Below are positions 18,014 through 27,460 of a DNA stretch of 64,000 nucleotides, in pieces. A program made the position numbers and the translations under genes. The first letter of the stretch is position 1; each line of letters opens with the position of its first letter. This DNA is from Ruegeria atlantica (lineage in GTDB: Bacteria > Pseudomonadota > Alphaproteobacteria > Rhodobacterales > Rhodobacteraceae): NCBI RefSeq assembly GCF_013033965.1, contig NZ_WQFE01000012.1:96902-160901 (forward strand). Reading direction: 5' to 3'. The notes below the pieces were generated by a model, which saw nothing but the letters and a program-made list of their open reading frames with translations, was not told the origin of the DNA and searched no databases.

Positions 18014-19198
18014 TCAGACCCCGACGTCGACAATCGCTTTGGCCAGGATTGGCACGGTCGTCGCGTTCAGACCAGCAATGTTCAGGCGGCTGTCGCCGAC
18101 CATGTAGATGCCGTGATCGGCGCGCAGTTTTTCGACCAATTCGGGTGCCGCGCCGAGGCGCGAGAACATTCCGCGGTGCTGGGCGACAAAGCCGAACCGG
18201 TCTGATCCGCTCAGGCGCTGCAGCTCGTCGGCCAGTTGCTGGCGCAGGCCCAGCATGGACAAGCGAATCTCTTCCAGCTCTGCTTCCCAATCGGCGCGTA
18301 GGGCATCATCGTTCAGGATCGTCGTTACAACGCGTGCGCCATGATCCGGTGGGAAGGAATAGTTCTGGCGATTCAGGAAGGCCAGCGTGGACTGGTTCAG
18401 AGACGTTTGCGTCGGATCATCGCTGATTGCCATCAGTAGCCCGGTACGTTCGCGGTAGACGCCGAAATTTTTTGAACACGAGGCTGCGATTAGACATTCC
18501 TTAACCGACGAGGCCACCAGACGCGTTGCTTGCGCGTCTTCTTCCAGACCGTCGCCAAAGCCCTGATAGGCGATGTCGATCATCGCAACCAGACCACGCT
18601 CGTTGATCAGGTTCACGACCTCTTGCCACTGCACCATGTTCAGGTTGGCTCCGGTCGGGTTGTGGCAGCAGCCGTGCAACAAAACAACGTCGCCCGCCTT
18701 CGAAGTTTTCAGGTCCTCGATCATGCCGTCGAAATCGACACCGCGAGTTTCACCGTCAAAGTAACGGTACTGGACTGTCTCCATGCCCAAATAGTTGAGA
18801 ATCGACAGGTGGTTGGGCCAAGTGGGGTTCGATACGAACACGCGGGCCGAAGGGTTGGCCATGCGGATCATCTCAAATGCCTGACGGCAGGCGCCAGTGC
18901 CACCGGGCGTCGCCACGGCTGCGATGTTGCCGCGTGGAACCGAATTGCCCAGAATCAGACCGATCATCGCATCGGCATAGGCCGGATCACCTGCCAGACC
19001 GGTGTAGGCCTTGGATTCCTGCTCTTCGAGAATACGCTTTTCGGCCGCTTTCACCGCACGCATCACCGGGGTCACGCCGTCGGCATTCTTGTAGACGCCA
19101 ACACCCAGGTCGATCTTCTGATCGCGCGGGTCTTCGCGGTACGCCTGCATCAGCGCCAGGATCTTGTCGGCGGGCTGCGGTTTGAGGTTTTCGAACAT
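18014..19198 (-). CDS. aromatic amino acid / aspartate aminotransferase (class I)
   Basis: A 394-residue PLP-dependent transaminase of the aspartate/tyrosine type (AspC/TyrB subgroup Ia), exchanging amino groups between aromatic or dicarboxylic amino acids and 2-oxoacids. Motifs: LGVGVYKN near the N terminus, LLHGCCHNPTGANL, MIDIAYQGFGDG, and the PLP Lys in CLIAASCSKNFGVYRERTG. The C terminus has the substrate Arg in GDSRLNIAGLN. The start is the ATG within TAATG that overlaps the sseA stop by one base; the longer frame reaching 19243 is within sseA and unlikely. Translationally coupled to sseA. Confidence 0.93.
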   Translation of the reverse strand: MFENLKPQPADKILALMQAYREDPRDQKIDLGVGVYKNADGVTPVMRAVKAAEKRILEEQESKAYTGLAGDPAYADAMIGLILGNSVPRGNIAAVATPGGTGACRQAFEMIRMANPSARVFVSNPTWPNHLSILNYLGMETVQYRYFDGETRGVDFDGMIEDLKTSKAGDVVLLHGCCHNPTGANLNMVQWQEVVNLINERGLVAMIDIAYQGFGDGLEEDAQATRLVASSVKECLIAASCSKNFGVYRERTGLLMAISDDPTQTSLNQSTLAFLNRQNYSFPPDHGARVVTTILNDDALRADWEAELEEIRLSMLGLRQQLADELQRLSGSDRFGFVAQHRGMFSRLGAAPELVEKLRADHGIYMVGDSRLNIAGLNATTVPILAKAIVDVGV

Positions 19199-20052
19199 TA
19201 GTTCTCTCCGGTTGCGACGGGCAGGGTCGGGAAAGCACCCCATTCAGCCCAGGAGCCGTCATAAAGCGAGTGGTCTTTCTTGCCCATGCGTTCAAGCGCA
19301 AGGCTGAGGATCGCGGCGGTGACCCCCGACCCGCAGGATGTGATGGCCGGTTTCGACAGATTCACCCCCGCAGCTTCGAAGATGGCGCGGCATTCCTCGG
19401 GGGATTTCATCGTACCATTCTTGTTCAGCAAAGTGCCAAAAGGCACGTTGCGCGACCCCGGAATGCGGCCCGAACGCAGGCCTTCGCGCGGTTCAGTCCC
19501 GGTTCCGGCAAAACGGTCGGCCGAGCGCGCATCGATTATCTCGTGATCAGCCAGCTTGGCGGCGGCGGACACCTGTGTCACATCGCGGACAAGGTGGTTC
19601 TGGACCCGAACGGTCATGTGACGATCGCGGATCACCGGCGGCAGATCTTCGATCTCGCGCCCTTCGGCCTGCCACTTGGGCAGACCACCATCCAGAACGG
19701 CGATGTTTTCCTGCCCCATCAACCGGAACAGCCACCAAACCCTGGCCGCCGACATCAGTCCGGCACCGTCATAGACAACGACCTGATGGCCATCCCCCAC
19801 ACCCATGGCCCTCAGACGTGACATGAACTTCTCGACCGGAGGCGCCATATGCGGCAGGTCCGAGCGGTGGTCCGAAATCTCGTCGATGTCAAAGAACCGC
19901 GCACCGGGGATGTGGGCCGCGTCATATTCGGCCTTGGCGTCACGTCCCTGCTGCGGCAGATACCACGACCCGTCCAGAACCCGCAGATCAGGGTCCTTGA
20001 GATGGGCGGCAAGCCATTCGGTAGAAACGAGGGTTTTCGGATCGTCCTGCAT
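19198..20052 (-). CDS. sseA: 3-mercaptopyruvate sulfurtransferase SseA
   Basis: A 284-residue two-domain rhodanese that moves sulfur from 3-mercaptopyruvate to acceptors such as cyanide or thiols. The N-terminal rhodanese begins LVSTEWLAAHLKDPDLRVLDGSW, and the C-terminal catalytic domain carries the persulfide Cys in ITSCGSGVTAA; the CGSGVT loop is the mercaptopyruvate type. GGAGAGG precedes ATG 20052, favouring it over ATG 20109. Pairing with an aminotransferase that could deaminate cysteine to 3-mercaptopyruvate suggests a two-step cysteine-sulfur route. Confidence 0.93.
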   Translation of the reverse strand: MQDDPKTLVSTEWLAAHLKDPDLRVLDGSWYLPQQGRDAKAEYDAAHIPGARFFDIDEISDHRSDLPHMAPPVEKFMSRLRAMGVGDGHQVVVYDGAGLMSAARVWWLFRLMGQENIAVLDGGLPKWQAEGREIEDLPPVIRDRHMTVRVQNHLVRDVTQVSAAAKLADHEIIDARSADRFAGTGTEPREGLRSGRIPGSRNVPFGTLLNKNGTMKSPEECRAIFEAAGVNLSKPAITSCGSGVTAAILSLALERMGKKDHSLYDGSWAEWGAFPTLPVATGEN

Positions 20053-20145
20053 CAAAGCCTCTCCTAAACGCGTTTGTTTTTCCCTATACGCGCGCGCATG
20101 CGGGTTCAAGACTGGATGGCGCTACCAATCCGGATCAGGCCGCAT

Positions 20146-20415
20146 TCAATTCGCGCGCCGCAACCTGATGAACTGGACGATCCCGATGATGCTGATCACG
20201 ATCCAGAAGCATTCGATCAGCATCGAAGCAAGATTGAAGTTCTGCAGCAGCGAGTAAACGATCAGAACGGACCCGGCCAGATTGAGGATCGGAAAGGCCA
20301 GATCATCGGAATTCATCATCCGCATCTGTGTCGCAAAATAAGCGGCCACTACGATCATGGCCCCGAATGAGCCGATAGCGTCGGCCAAAGTCAGACTGTC
20401 AAGAAAAGCGGCCAT
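20146..20415 (-). CDS. small membrane protein, CBU_0592-like family
   Basis: An 89-residue protein of three membrane helices (about 10-28, 40-58 and 62-82), with AIGSFGAMIVVAAYF and the charged end QFIRLRRAN. This resembles the short CBU_0592-type family; function unknown. GGAGG precedes the ATG. It lies downstream of the XRE-cupin regulator with a 26-bp gap and could be on the same message. Confidence 0.65.
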   Translation of the reverse strand: MAAFLDSLTLADAIGSFGAMIVVAAYFATQMRMMNSDDLAFPILNLAGSVLIVYSLLQNFNLASMLIECFWIVISIIGIVQFIRLRRAN

Positions 20416-20441
20416 TGCCTGCCTCCAAATATTTGTTGAGA

Positions 20442-21005
20442 TCAGGCGAGCGGAGCCGCGTTCGTTGGTTGCCCGTAATGGTGCATATTCAGGAACGCCG
20501 CACCGGCGTTCCCTGCCCTATAGCCATGTGGAATGTCGGCGGCAAAGCGAAGGCCCTGCCCGGCATGCAGCGGTACCCACTCTTCTTCGCGCAGAATTTC
20601 AAGCGAACCGTTCAGCACAAATACCTCTTCGGTCACACCTGTGGCATGGGCTGCGGAGTCATGGCTTTGGTTCGGAGCGAGGCTGACGTGAAATGTCTCG
20701 GCTCCCAACGCGGGATCGAAGGGAAAGACGATCTTGACCTCAATGCTGCCGGGAAAGGTCACCGTGTGAAACACGTCGGGCATGGCGGTGTCCCGAAGGG
20801 CCGCCGTTCCGATCAACGCGCTGAGCGGCAGCTGGAACCCTTTGGCGATCTTCCACAGGGTAGCGATGGTCGGGCTGGATTCGCCCCGCTCAATCTGACC
20901 CAGCATGGCTTTGCTGACCCCGGTCATCTCAGCCACTTTGGACAGGCTCAGCCCCGAGGCCGCCCGTACATCCCGTAATTTCAGTGTAATATCGTCCGGT
21001 GCCAT
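20442..21005 (-). CDS. XRE-family transcriptional regulator with cupin domain
   Basis: A 187-residue repressor-type regulator: an N-terminal XRE helix-turn-helix (residues about 10-65, with LRDVRAASGLSLSKVAEMTG and SKAMLGQIERGESSPTI) joined to a C-terminal cupin sensor (about 110-180, with LAPNQSHDSAAHATGVTEE and a GYRAGNAGAAFLNMH end). Such proteins (SutR, PuuR type) sense small metabolites. The ATG 21005 (MAPDDITLK) gives the standard length. Its start region carries a perfect paired palindrome that is probably its own operator and lies in the shared promoter region with ilvD. Confidence 0.88.
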   Translation of the reverse strand: MAPDDITLKLRDVRAASGLSLSKVAEMTGVSKAMLGQIERGESSPTIATLWKIAKGFQLPLSALIGTAALRDTAMPDVFHTVTFPGSIEVKIVFPFDPALGAETFHVSLAPNQSHDSAAHATGVTEEVFVLNGSLEILREEEWVPLHAGQGLRFAADIPHGYRAGNAGAAFLNMHHYGQPTNAAPLA

Positions 21006-21030
21006 CTTGGTCGTCTTTCGAATCCTCTTG

Positions 21031-21069
21031 TGCGTTATAGCGCACATGTGATACGTGCGCTATAACGCA
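21031..21069. promoter_or_regulatory. double palindrome between the XRE-cupin gene and ilvD, probable operator
   Basis: TGCGTTATAGCGCAC (21031-21045) is repeated as its exact reverse complement at 21055-21069 with a nine-base spacer. Each arm is itself nearly palindromic (TGCG-TATA-CGCA), giving two dyad sites with centres 24 bp apart. This arrangement fits cooperative binding of two XRE dimers and sits in the 107-bp divergent promoter region. Confidence 0.8.
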
Positions 21070-21112
21070 CGCAACCCGAATATCGCAACCGGGGCAAAAG
21101 GGAAACAGCATC

Positions 21113-22945
21113 ATGCCAATGTACCGATCCAGAACCTCAACCCACGGCCGCAACATGGCCGGTGCCCGCGGCCTGTGGCGCGCCACCGGTATGGGCGACG
21201 ACGATTTCGGCAAACCGATCATCGCCATCGTCAACTCGTTCACCCAGTTTGTGCCGGGTCACGTACACCTCAAGGATCTGGGCCAGATGGTCGCGCGTGA
21301 GGTTGAGGCAGCGGGCGGCGTCGCCAAGGAATTCAACACCATCGCCGTGGATGACGGCATCGCCATGGGCCATGACGGCATGCTGTATTCGCTGCCCTCG
21401 CGCGAGGTGATCGCGGATTCGGTGGAATACATGGTCAACGCGCATTGCGCCGATGCGATGGTCTGCATCTCGAACTGTGACAAGATCACTCCTGGCATGT
21501 TGATGGCTGCGATGCGCCTGAACATCCCGGCGATTTTTGTATCGGGTGGACCGATGGAGGCAGGCAAGATCGACATTGCCGATCTAGATGCCAAGAAAAT
21601 CGATCTGGTAGATGCAATGGTCGCCGCTGCCGACGACAAGTTCACCGACGAACAGGTCCAGCATATCGAAGAAAACGCCTGCCCGACGTGTGGGTCATGC
21701 TCAGGCATGTTCACCGCAAACTCGATGAATTGTCTGGCCGAAGCGCTGGGTCTGGCGCTGCCGGGCAACGGCTCGACTCTGGCCACCCATGCCGACCGCA
21801 AAGAGCTGTTCCTTGAGGCTGGCCGCCGGATCGTGGAAATCACCAAACGTCACTATGATCTGGATGAAAAAGGCTTTCTGCCCCGCGAAATCGCCACATT
21901 CGACGCGTTCGAGAACGCGATGTCGCTGGATATCGCCATGGGTGGCTCAACCAACACGGTTTTGCACCTGCTGGCCATCGCGCATGAGGGTGAGGTGCAT
22001 TTCACCATGTCCGACATGGACCGCCTGAGCCGTCAGGTGCCGTGCCTCTGTAAAGTCGCGCCCAACACCGAAAACGTCCATATGGAGGATGTGCACCGCG
22101 CCGGTGGAATCTTCTCGATCCTGGGCGAGCTTAGCCGGGCCGGGCTGCTGCACGAAGACTGCAGCACTGTGCATTCGGGAACGATGGGTGAGGCGATTGC
22201 TAACTGGGACATCAAGGTTGCCAACAACCCTGCGGCGCAGGACCTGTTCAAGGCAGCCCCCGGCGGCGTGCGCACCACGCAGGCGTTCAGCCAGTCCAAC
22301 CGGTACAAGGAACTGGACACCGACCGCGAAGGCGGCGTGATCCGGTCCAAGGAACACGCCTTCAGTCAGGATGGCGGTCTGGCAGTTCTGTTCGGCAACA
22401 TTGCCCGCGATGGCTGTATCGTGAAAACCGCTGGTGTGGATGCGAATATCCTGACGTTCACCGGTTCGGCTTATGTCTGCGAAAGCCAGGATCAGGCGGT
22501 CAACGACATCCTGACCGGCAAGGTCAAAGAGGGCGACGTGGTGGTGATCCGCTACGAAGGCCCACGCGGCGGTCCGGGGATGCAGGAAATGTTGTACCCG
22601 ACGTCTTATCTTAAATCCAAAGGTCTGGGCAAAGCCTGCGCGCTGCTGACCGACGGTCGTTTCTCAGGCGGTACATCAGGCCTGTCGATTGGCCACGTCT
22701 CGCCCGAAGCGGCAGAAGGTGGTGAGATCGGGCTGGTCAAGAACGGCGACAAAATCGAGATCGACATCCCCAACCGGACGATCCATTTGGCCGTGTCAGA
22801 CGAAGAACTGGCCGCACGACGCGAAGAGCAGGACGAAAAAGGCTGGGAACCCGCCGCACCGCGCAAACGCAAGGTATCAACCGCGCTGAAAGCCTATGCT
22901 AAACTAGCCACCAGCGCCGCCAAAGGGGCGGTGCGTCAGGTTTAA
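21113..22945 (+). CDS. ilvD: dihydroxy-acid dehydratase IlvD
   Basis: A 610-residue iron-sulfur dehydratase that converts 2,3-dihydroxy-isovalerate and -methylvalerate to the 2-oxoacids in valine/isoleucine synthesis. Cluster ligands: Cys122 in [11 protein letters not shown] and Cys196 in [11 protein letters not shown] (190-200). Other motifs: [35 protein letters not shown], and [17 protein letters not shown] near the C terminus. Divergent from the XRE-cupin gene, whose operator overlaps the likely promoter region, so regulation of ilvD by that protein is plausible. Followed by an intrinsic terminator. Confidence 0.97.
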   Translation: MPMYRSRTSTHGRNMAGARGLWRATGMGDDDFGKPIIAIVNSFTQFVPGHVHLKDLGQMVAREVEAAGGVAKEFNTIAVDDGIAMGHDGMLYSLPSREVIADSVEYMVNAHCADAMVCISNCDKITPGMLMAAMRLNIPAIFVSGGPMEAGKIDIADLDAKKIDLVDAMVAAADDKFTDEQVQHIEENACPTCGSCSGMFTANSMNCLAEALGLALPGNGSTLATHADRKELFLEAGRRIVEITKRHYDLDEKGFLPREIATFDAFENAMSLDIAMGGSTNTVLHLLAIAHEGEVHFTMSDMDRLSRQVPCLCKVAPNTENVHMEDVHRAGGIFSILGELSRAGLLHEDCSTVHSGTMGEAIANWDIKVANNPAAQDLFKAAPGGVRTTQAFSQSNRYKELDTDREGGVIRSKEHAFSQDGGLAVLFGNIARDGCIVKTAGVDANILTFTGSAYVCESQDQAVNDILTGKVKEGDVVVIRYEGPRGGPGMQEMLYPTSYLKSKGLGKACALLTDGRFSGGTSGLSIGHVSPEAAEGGEIGLVKNGDKIEIDIPNRTIHLAVSDEELAARREEQDEKGWEPAAPRKRKVSTALKAYAKLATSAAKGAVRQV

Positions 22946-22962
22946 GTTAGAAACAACTCGAC

Positions 22963-22996
22963 AAAAACGGTCCACCCTTAAAGTGGGCCGTTTTTT
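22963..22996 (+). terminator. intrinsic terminator of ilvD
   Basis: AACGG-CCAC stem with GTGG-CCGTT (one mismatch), loop CCTTAAA, followed by six T residues. Confidence 0.9.
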
Positions 22997-23029
22997 GTTC
23001 TGCTGTGTGGGAGTAAGCTGCAGTTCAGT

Positions 23030-23227
23030 TCAGGTAACTGAGATATCAAGTTCACTGTCTGCGTCAACGAAAAGTCGATCACCGCTCTCTAGGACTATTA
23101 CAAGTTCTTGCCTACCCAGAATTGCGACTTCTTGAATAGTCTGGCCATTTAACAATGTGTTGAGGCGTTCTTTTAAAACGGACTCTTTGGTCGACTGGAT
23201 TGCATTCTTATCGGGCGTTTTTCTCAT
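23030..23227 (-). CDS. small hypothetical protein
   Basis: A frame that gives 65 residues from ATG 23227 (MRKTPDKNAIQSTKESV) or up to 103 from further upstream. The C-terminal half, LNGQTIQEVAILGRQELVIVL, then SGDRLFVDADSELDISV, has the alternating strand pattern of small beta-sandwich-like bacterial proteins. No ribosome site is clear at any start, so the exact N terminus is open. It lies between the ilvD terminator and the sulfotransferase gene. I do not recognise a function. Confidence 0.45.
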   Translation of the reverse strand: MRKTPDKNAIQSTKESVLKERLNTLLNGQTIQEVAILGRQELVIVLESGDRLFVDADSELDISVT

Positions 23228-23359
23228 CACAGCACTTTTTTCAGTTTGTACGGATATTGTAGCTCGCCTTTCCAAGGTTGAAATGGGCTCGAAGCAGACA
23301 CTCATCTGAAAATCGTGTTCTAAGCAGATACATCTCTGCACCTTGGCACCAGTCGTCCC

Positions 23360-24178
23360 TCAATCACCTAACTTGGCGTGAACCTCGTCCAGATCAATCT
23401 CTCCGATCGGCATCTTGTTGGCCGGGTTTTCAAAATCGTATTTGAACAGTTCGAAATCCTGTTTGTAGATTTCATAGACCAAATGCATAGACAGGTCGTC
23501 AAAGTAGTCCTCGACCGGATGCGCGCGTTTGGGTCCGTGTCCTTCGGATTCATTGAATCGCGGGATCTCGGACAGGTTCACGGCGTGCGGCGTCTCCAGC
23601 CGGTCAAGGACACTTTGCATCCCTTCATTGAACTGTTCAGTCCAGAAAATCTGATCGTACTGCCCGCCGTTCACAATGAACGTCGAGACATGACCTGACA
23701 TGGCCGACCAGTGAATGTCGGGATCCATCGGGCGCCGCCAACGGATCGTATCACGCGCAAACAGCAGGAACCGGCGGAAGCTGGCGATCTGATCGAACTC
23801 ACCCTTGCCATCGTCGCCGCCAACTTCGATCCCGTAATTGTAGATGAGCGTGGGCACCAGATTGCCCCGATACCGCTTGCCGTTGCGCTGAATGCCGCAG
23901 ATCTTGTCAAAGAACGAGCTAAGAATTCGAGTGTAAGGATTGCGTACGCAGGTAAAGGCCAAGGACTTGTGGTTGCGGACATTTCCCGAGATCTGTTCCT
24001 GACTGGGACCAAATGCCCATTTGTGCATCCCGTCTTTTGCGTCATGAATATCACCGTCAAAGAACTGCCCGTGATCCGAATAGAACATGATCTGACCAAT
24101 GGTCGAGCAGGCGCATTTCGGCACCACACGGTAAACCATGCTTTCGCTTTCGGTCATCCATGTACCGGGAAAACCCAT
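23360..24178 (-). CDS. sulfotransferase family 2 protein
   Basis: A 272-residue PAPS-dependent sulfotransferase of the carbohydrate type (sulfotransferase family 2). The 5'-phosphosulfate loop reads VPKCACSTIGQIMF (PKCACST at 20-26) and the 3'-phosphate motif is CVRNPYTRILSSF (78-84). It probably sulfates a surface glycan or polysaccharide. AAGGAGG at eight-base spacing fixes the start at ATG 24178 (MGFPGTWMTE); an upstream ATG at 24208 is not used. Divergent from a GT14 glycosyltransferase, which suggests the two build and decorate the same glycan. Confidence 0.85.
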   Translation of the reverse strand: MGFPGTWMTESESMVYRVVPKCACSTIGQIMFYSDHGQFFDGDIHDAKDGMHKWAFGPSQEQISGNVRNHKSLAFTCVRNPYTRILSSFFDKICGIQRNGKRYRGNLVPTLIYNYGIEVGGDDGKGEFDQIASFRRFLLFARDTIRWRRPMDPDIHWSAMSGHVSTFIVNGGQYDQIFWTEQFNEGMQSVLDRLETPHAVNLSEIPRFNESEGHGPKRAHPVEDYFDDLSMHLVYEIYKQDFELFKYDFENPANKMPIGEIDLDEVHAKLGD

Positions 24179-24322
24179 CTGCTGTGCCTCCTTTGCCGAT
24201 CTGGTCATTAAAATGACGCGCCAGCATTTGAAACCAAAGAACCAAAAATATTCTGTTTATTCAATCGCTCATCATCAGTATCACGGTTGGAAATGGCCAG
24301 AAACGGAAAACAATAGGCTAAT

Positions 24323-25900
24323 ATGGCAAGAATTGCCTACATATTGCTGTGTCACAAAGAGCCAGACGCAATCATCGCTCAGGCTGAGCAGCTGACTGCG
24401 GCCGGGGATTGCATGGCGATCCATTTCGACGCGCGCGCCAGTGCGACTGCTTACGCGCGGATTCGCGAGGCTTTGAAAGACAACCCAAATGTTACTTTCG
24501 CCACCAAGCGTATAAAATGCGGTTGGGGGGAGTGGTCACTGGTACAGGCCACGCTGAATGCCGTGCAGGCCGCGGTTGATGCGTTTCCCCGCGCCACACA
24601 TTTCTACATGGTGTCGGGTGACTGCATGCCGATCAAATCGGCGGAATACATCCACGATTTTTTGAACCATCGCGACATGGATTTCGTCGAAAGCCACGAT
24701 TTTCTGGAAAGCAACTGGATCAAGACCGGCATGGTCGAGGACCGGCTGATCTATCGGCACTATTTCAACGAGCGCACGCAGGCCAAGCTGTTTTACGGGT
24801 CTTACAACCTGCAGAAACGGCTGGGTCTGACGCGCGAGATTCCATCAGACGTTCAGATTATGATCGGCAGCCAGTGGTGGTGCCTGCGTCGCCGGACCAT
24901 CGAAATGATCCTGGATTTTCTGCAAAAGCGTCCGGATGTGAAACGGTTTTTCTCGACCACCTGGATTCCGGACGAGACCTTTTTTCAGACTTTGGTGCGC
25001 CATCTGATCCCCAAGACTGAGATCGACAACCGCACGCCAACATTTCTGATGTTCTCGGATTATGGCATGCCAGTGACGTTCTACAACGATCACTATGACT
25101 TGCTGCTGTCCCAAGATTACCTGTTCGCCCGCAAGATCAGCCCCGAAGCCCATGAGCTGAAGGACAGGTTGGGTCAGATGTATGCAACCGAAGGAATGAC
25201 CTTTCACATCTCGGACGAAGGCCGCAACCTTTACAGCTTTCTGACCGGGCGCGGCCGGGTTGGGCGACGTTATGCGCAGCGGTTCTGGGAGGCGGGCAAT
25301 TCACTGGGCCCTGAGCGCGAAGTGTTTCTGATCGTGAGCAAGAAATGGCATGTTGCCAAACGGTTGGTGGACCAGATCGTCTCGGAAACCGACATTCCCT
25401 GCGTCGAATACCTGTTCAACGAAGAAGACACTTCTCTGCCTGATCTGGGTGGCATTGAATCGTCTCTGGCCAAGCGCACGCGGCACCGGCGCGCGGTGGC
25501 TCGCATGCTGTTTGAAAGCTTTGGTTCCAACAAGCTGGTCTTGTGCGTGGATCCCGCAGATCTGGATATCATTCAGGATTTCTGCTCGGTTCAGGCCCGC
25601 AGCCATGTTCTTGAAATCGAATGCGAGTATTCCGACGACTATCTGATCGGTCACGCTCGCCGGGTTGGGTTGGCCGGGGACAGCAGTCCTCGGGAAACCG
25701 TGGCCCGTCTGATCCCGGCGCTGCGCAGTTCACTGGTGCACGAATCCGAATTGATCCGCGAGGCAGAGTTCGACGGGTACCTGCGTATCCGCGAGACCAA
25801 CTCAAATATTGAGAATGAGACCGCGATTGCCGAGTTTCTGGGCGTGTCGCGGGACAAGGCGCAAGCCATCATGAGCCTTGATTATCTTTTTGCCGATTAA
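24323..25900 (+). CDS. GT14-type beta-1,6-N-acetylglucosaminyltransferase with C-terminal DUF5928-like domain
   Basis: A 525-residue two-part protein. The N-terminal half (about 1-290) has the core-2/I-branching enzyme pattern of GT14: MARIAYILLCHKEP, AIHFDARA, a WGEWSLVQATLNAVQ segment, FYMVSGDCMPIKS with the DxxP-like donor loop, and GSQWWCLRRRT followed by WIPDETFFQTL. The C-terminal half (about 310-525) begins RYAQRFWEAGNSLGPE and looks like the rhodobacterial DUF5928 region. It should transfer GlcNAc to a glycan in the cytoplasm. The divergent sulfotransferase 144 bp away is a likely partner. Confidence 0.83.
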   Translation: MARIAYILLCHKEPDAIIAQAEQLTAAGDCMAIHFDARASATAYARIREALKDNPNVTFATKRIKCGWGEWSLVQATLNAVQAAVDAFPRATHFYMVSGDCMPIKSAEYIHDFLNHRDMDFVESHDFLESNWIKTGMVEDRLIYRHYFNERTQAKLFYGSYNLQKRLGLTREIPSDVQIMIGSQWWCLRRRTIEMILDFLQKRPDVKRFFSTTWIPDETFFQTLVRHLIPKTEIDNRTPTFLMFSDYGMPVTFYNDHYDLLLSQDYLFARKISPEAHELKDRLGQMYATEGMTFHISDEGRNLYSFLTGRGRVGRRYAQRFWEAGNSLGPEREVFLIVSKKWHVAKRLVDQIVSETDIPCVEYLFNEEDTSLPDLGGIESSLAKRTRHRRAVARMLFESFGSNKLVLCVDPADLDIIQDFCSVQARSHVLEIECEYSDDYLIGHARRVGLAGDSSPRETVARLIPALRSSLVHESELIREAEFDGYLRIRETNSNIENETAIAEFLGVSRDKAQAIMSLDYLFAD

Positions 25901-25910
25901 TCTGGAACGT

Positions 25911-25936
25911 CCAGCGGCGCTTTAAGGCGCCGCTGG
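25911..25936. terminator. bidirectional hairpin between convergent genes
   Basis: CCAGCGGCGC and GCGCCGCTGG form a perfect 10-bp stem with a six-base loop, between the stops of the glycosyltransferase and the aldehyde dehydrogenase. No long T-run on either side. Confidence 0.7.
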
Positions 25937-25945
25937 ATAATTGGT

Positions 25946-27457
25946 TCAGATGTCGAACTTGACGCCCTGCGCCAAAGGCAGCTCAGCCGAGTAATTCACA
26001 GTATTCGTCTGACGACGCATATAGGCTTTCCACGCGTCCGAGCCGCTTTCGCGCCCGCCACCGGTTTCCTTCTCACCGCCGAAGGCTCCGCCGATCTCGG
26101 CACCCGACGGGCCGATATTGACGTTGGCGATACCGCAATCCGACCCGGCTGCCGTCAGGAACTGCTCGGCCTCGCGCATGTTCAGGGTAAAGACGCAAGA
26201 AGACAGGCCTTGCGGGACGTCATTCTGCAGCTCAATCGCGTCATCAAAATCGTCATAACCCATGACATACAGGATCGGCGCAAAGGTTTCGGTTTTAACA
26301 ACCGCCGTCTGGCCTGGCATTTCGACAATGGCCGGTTCCATATAGACACCGGCAGGTACACCATCGGTCACGCGACGACCGCCGTGCACGGTTCCGCCTT
26401 CCGCTTTGGCGGCCTCCAGCGCTGCAGTCATGGCCGCGCCCGAGGCTTCGTCGACCAACGGGCCGACCAACGTTCCGTCGGTCAGCGGGTTGCCGATGGG
26501 CAAGCCCGCATAGGCCTTTTTCAAACGGCCCACTAACTCATCGCGGATCGAGTTATGTACGATCAGGCGGCGCAGCGTGGTGCAGCGCTGACCGGCCGTA
26601 CCGACGGCCGAGAACACAACCGCACGGACAGCCATTTCCAGATCGGCCGAGGGGCCAACGATCATCGCGTTGTTGCCACCCAGCTCTAGAATGCACTTGC
26701 CAAAGCGTTGCGCCACGATGGGCGCGACGGCGCGACCCATACGGGTGGACCCTGTGGCCGAGATAATCGGAACGTCTTCGCTTGCGACCAAGGCTTCGCC
26801 CAGCGCCGCACCACCGATCAGCGTTTGCAATAGGTTGTCCGGCGCATCGCCAAACCGGACCAGCGCGCGTTCAAAGATTTTCTGACACGCCATCGCGGTC
26901 AGCGGAGATTTCTCGGACGGTTTCCAGATCACCGGGTCACCACAAACCAGCGCCAGAGCCGCATTCCACGACCACACCGCAACCGGGAAGTTGAAAGCCG
27001 AGATCACGCCGACCGGACCTGCCGGATGCCACGTCTCCATCATCCGGTGACCCGGGCGTTCGGACGCAATGGTCAGACCATACAATTGGCGTGAAAGTCC
27101 CACGGCGAAGTCACAGATGTCGATCATCTCTTGCACTTCGCCTAGACCCTCGGATGTGATCTTTCCGGCCTCCCAACTGACCAGAGCGCCCAGATCGTCT
27201 TTTGCGGCGCGCAATTCCTCGCCCAGCAAGCGGATCAACTCACCCCGACGCGGGGCAGGCACCACACGCCAAGCTTTGAACGCCGCCTTGGATCGCGCAA
27301 AGATGGCATCCATCTCGCCCGGCGGTGTTTCATGCACCTCGGCCAGCAAACTTCCGTCAATCGGAGACGTCACTTTGAGCGTGCCGCCGGTCAATTCGGC
27401 CTCGGTCAGGTCCAGATTTGCAAGGGTGGTTTGCGCAGTCATCACGATGTCTTTCAT
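25946..27457 (-). CDS. alpha-aminoadipate semialdehyde dehydrogenase (ALDH7 type)
   Basis: A 503-residue NAD(P)-dependent aldehyde dehydrogenase that most resembles the ALDH7/aminoadipate-semialdehyde group. Catalytic Glu258 in LELGGNNAMIV and Cys292 in GTAGQRCTTLR; NAD-site motif FNFPVAVWSWN and SATGSTRMGR. In the saccharopine pathway it oxidises aminoadipate semialdehyde to 2-aminoadipate. The start follows the saccharopine dehydrogenase stop by three bases; an alternative ATG (MTAQTTLANL) lies five codons in. Co-transcribed with that gene. Confidence 0.87.
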   Translation of the reverse strand: MKDIVMTAQTTLANLDLTEAELTGGTLKVTSPIDGSLLAEVHETPPGEMDAIFARSKAAFKAWRVVPAPRRGELIRLLGEELRAAKDDLGALVSWEAGKITSEGLGEVQEMIDICDFAVGLSRQLYGLTIASERPGHRMMETWHPAGPVGVISAFNFPVAVWSWNAALALVCGDPVIWKPSEKSPLTAMACQKIFERALVRFGDAPDNLLQTLIGGAALGEALVASEDVPIISATGSTRMGRAVAPIVAQRFGKCILELGGNNAMIVGPSADLEMAVRAVVFSAVGTAGQRCTTLRRLIVHNSIRDELVGRLKKAYAGLPIGNPLTDGTLVGPLVDEASGAAMTAALEAAKAEGGTVHGGRRVTDGVPAGVYMEPAIVEMPGQTAVVKTETFAPILYVMGYDDFDDAIELQNDVPQGLSSCVFTLNMREAEQFLTAAGSDCGIANVNIGPSGAEIGGAFGGEKETGGGRESGSDAWKAYMRRQTNTVNYSAELPLAQGVKFDI

Positions 27458-27460
27458 ATC

